Below are positions 6,445-7,171 of a DNA stretch of 7,171 bases, in pieces (the stretch's first letter is position 1; the number at the start of each line of letters is the position of its first letter). Where the stretch lies: assembly GCA_902492855.1 (NCBI GenBank), contig CABUMU010000101.1, positions 1 to 7,171 of the forward strand. The letters run 5' to 3'. Below the pieces are notes generated by a model. The model was not told the origin of the DNA. It saw nothing but the letters and a program-made list of their open reading frames with translations, and searched no databases. The stretch comes from an uncultured Collinsella sp. (GTDB lineage Bacteria > Actinomycetota > Coriobacteriia > Coriobacteriales > Coriobacteriaceae). The translations under genes were made by a program, and so were the position numbers.

Positions 6445-7171
6445 TTAGATAAAGCGTTCCAGGCAGGCCTTAAGACCGCGGGTCGAAAGATAGAACAGCG
6501 TGGCGTCTGCCATCGAAACGCACGAGGTCGCCGCAACGAGCTTATGGGCAACACGGCAAACGGCACCTTTAGCAGGCATATCCGCCCACTCCGTTCCCAA
6601 GAACGTCGTGAAATCCATATTGACGCGACCGGCCACGCGACGGAAACCATCGGCATCCAAGCGCGCCAAATCAAACACGATAAGGTCCAAGAACCAGGTG
6701 ATCAACTCTCCGGGGCACAGGTCCAAAAGGCCGTAGGCCGCCCAATCCTCCAAAACTTCCTCGAGCATCCTCATATGGGCGTCGAGCTTTTTGGTGCGGG
6801 CCTCGGCACTGTTGAACTCGTGCGTCGCCGATTCGCTCTCCATCACGTAGTGGTAGAACCTGTCCGGCATGACAACGGTCTTTGAGGCCAACGCGTAAGC
6901 TGCGAACTGGAACACAACGTCCTCGCCCAAGGCCAAGCCGGGGGCAAAGCGTATGCCTTTGCGATTGAGCAGCTCGCGCGAAAAAGCCACGCGGCACGCA
7001 TAGGGCTGTGCGTTTGCGTGGAACAGCAACTGGGAATCACGGGCGCAAAAAGTGCCCGCCTTGGGGCTCATGAGTTGCTGGACGCGTTTGGGTGCGGCGT
7101 CGGACGGCTCGCAAACGCCGCCAAAAACGGCGACCTCGGCATCTGCAGACTCCATGGCATGCAGCACGCAC
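6445..7171 (-). CDS. Family 2 glycosyltransferase, 5' end outside the window
   Basis: The frame is open to the window edge, so the start and the donor-binding half of the protein (with its D-x-D motif) are missing. About 240 residues of the C-terminal part are visible. Counting from the codon at 7165-7167, it shows LALGEDVVFQFAAY at 78-91, with the GED motif (81-83) that carries the catalytic base in GT2 enzymes, then KTVVMPDRFYHYV and a helical tail with EDWAAYGLLD and FLDLIVFDLARL. This pattern lines up with the C-terminal half of the 355-residue glycosyltransferase downstream (GED-VF-FA-Y, KT, Y-Y, VL-DW--GL, FL-DL---D--RL), so the two are paralogues. It ends in TAA at 6445-6447. It is the first visible gene of the minus-strand operon; the apparent GTG at 7167 is an internal codon, not a start. 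Confidence 0.88.
   Translation of the reverse strand, partial: CVLHAMESADAEVAVFGGVCEPSDAAPKRVQQLMSPKAGTFCARDSQLLFHANAQPYACRVAFSRELLNRKGIRFAPGLALGEDVVFQFAAYALASKTVVMPDRFYHYVMESESATHEFNSAEARTKKLDAHMRMLEEVLEDWAAYGLLDLCPGELITWFLDLIVFDLARLDADGFRRVAGRVNMDFTTFLGTEWADMPAKGAVCRVAHKLVAATSCVSMADATLFYLSTRGLKACLERFI

Noticed and set aside
1..7171. Mobile elements, CRISPR arrays, att sites
   Set aside because: No transposase or integrase coding frame, no terminal inverted repeats and no regularly spaced repeats were seen. The acquired nature of the cassette rests on composition and context only.

Overview
The window looks like an accessory, cell-surface glycan locus of a high-GC gut actinobacterium. Coriobacteriia, and Collinsella in particular, is my best guess. 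It rests on protein style and on roughly 57-60% GC in the sampled lines of the glycosyltransferase genes, and no marker gene fixes the taxonomy. There are six protein-coding genes, two on the plus strand and four on the minus strand. I see no RNA genes, CRISPR arrays, transposases or integrases.

Layout. Bases 1-250 hold no gene I can support. They contain two short perfect inverted repeats and a consensus -10 box (235-240). Next comes a compact plus-strand pair. The first gene (283-711) encodes a small DUF4869-type protein. The second (711-1688) encodes a short P-loop ATPase whose C-terminal half looks like a TOPRIM/OLD-type domain. They are joined by a TGATG stop/start overlap and are clearly poorer in GC than what follows. 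The rest of the window (1685-7171) is a minus-strand operon of family 2 glycosyltransferases. In transcription order these are a 5'-truncated GT2 (6445-7171), a 372-residue GT2 (5252-6370, TTG start), a 355-residue GT2 (4172-5239) and an 828-residue protein with two GT2 domains behind an unassigned N-terminal region (1685-4171). The last two junctions are very tight. The final glycosyltransferase stop overlaps the ATPase stop by 4 bp, so the two transcription units converge with no room for a terminator between them.

How the genes work together. The four glycosyltransferases probably act one after another at the cytoplasmic face of the membrane to build a surface polysaccharide or teichoic-acid-like polymer. 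The polymer cannot be named from this window. The plus-strand pair looks like an unrelated, horizontally acquired cassette parked beside the glycan cluster, a common place for defence and other accessory modules. Its most interesting feature is that the ATPase lacks an ABC signature loop, while the small partner carries an LSSGTK stretch that resembles one. This raises the untested possibility of an ATPase whose active site is split between two proteins. The function of the pair is unknown to me; defence is only an inference.
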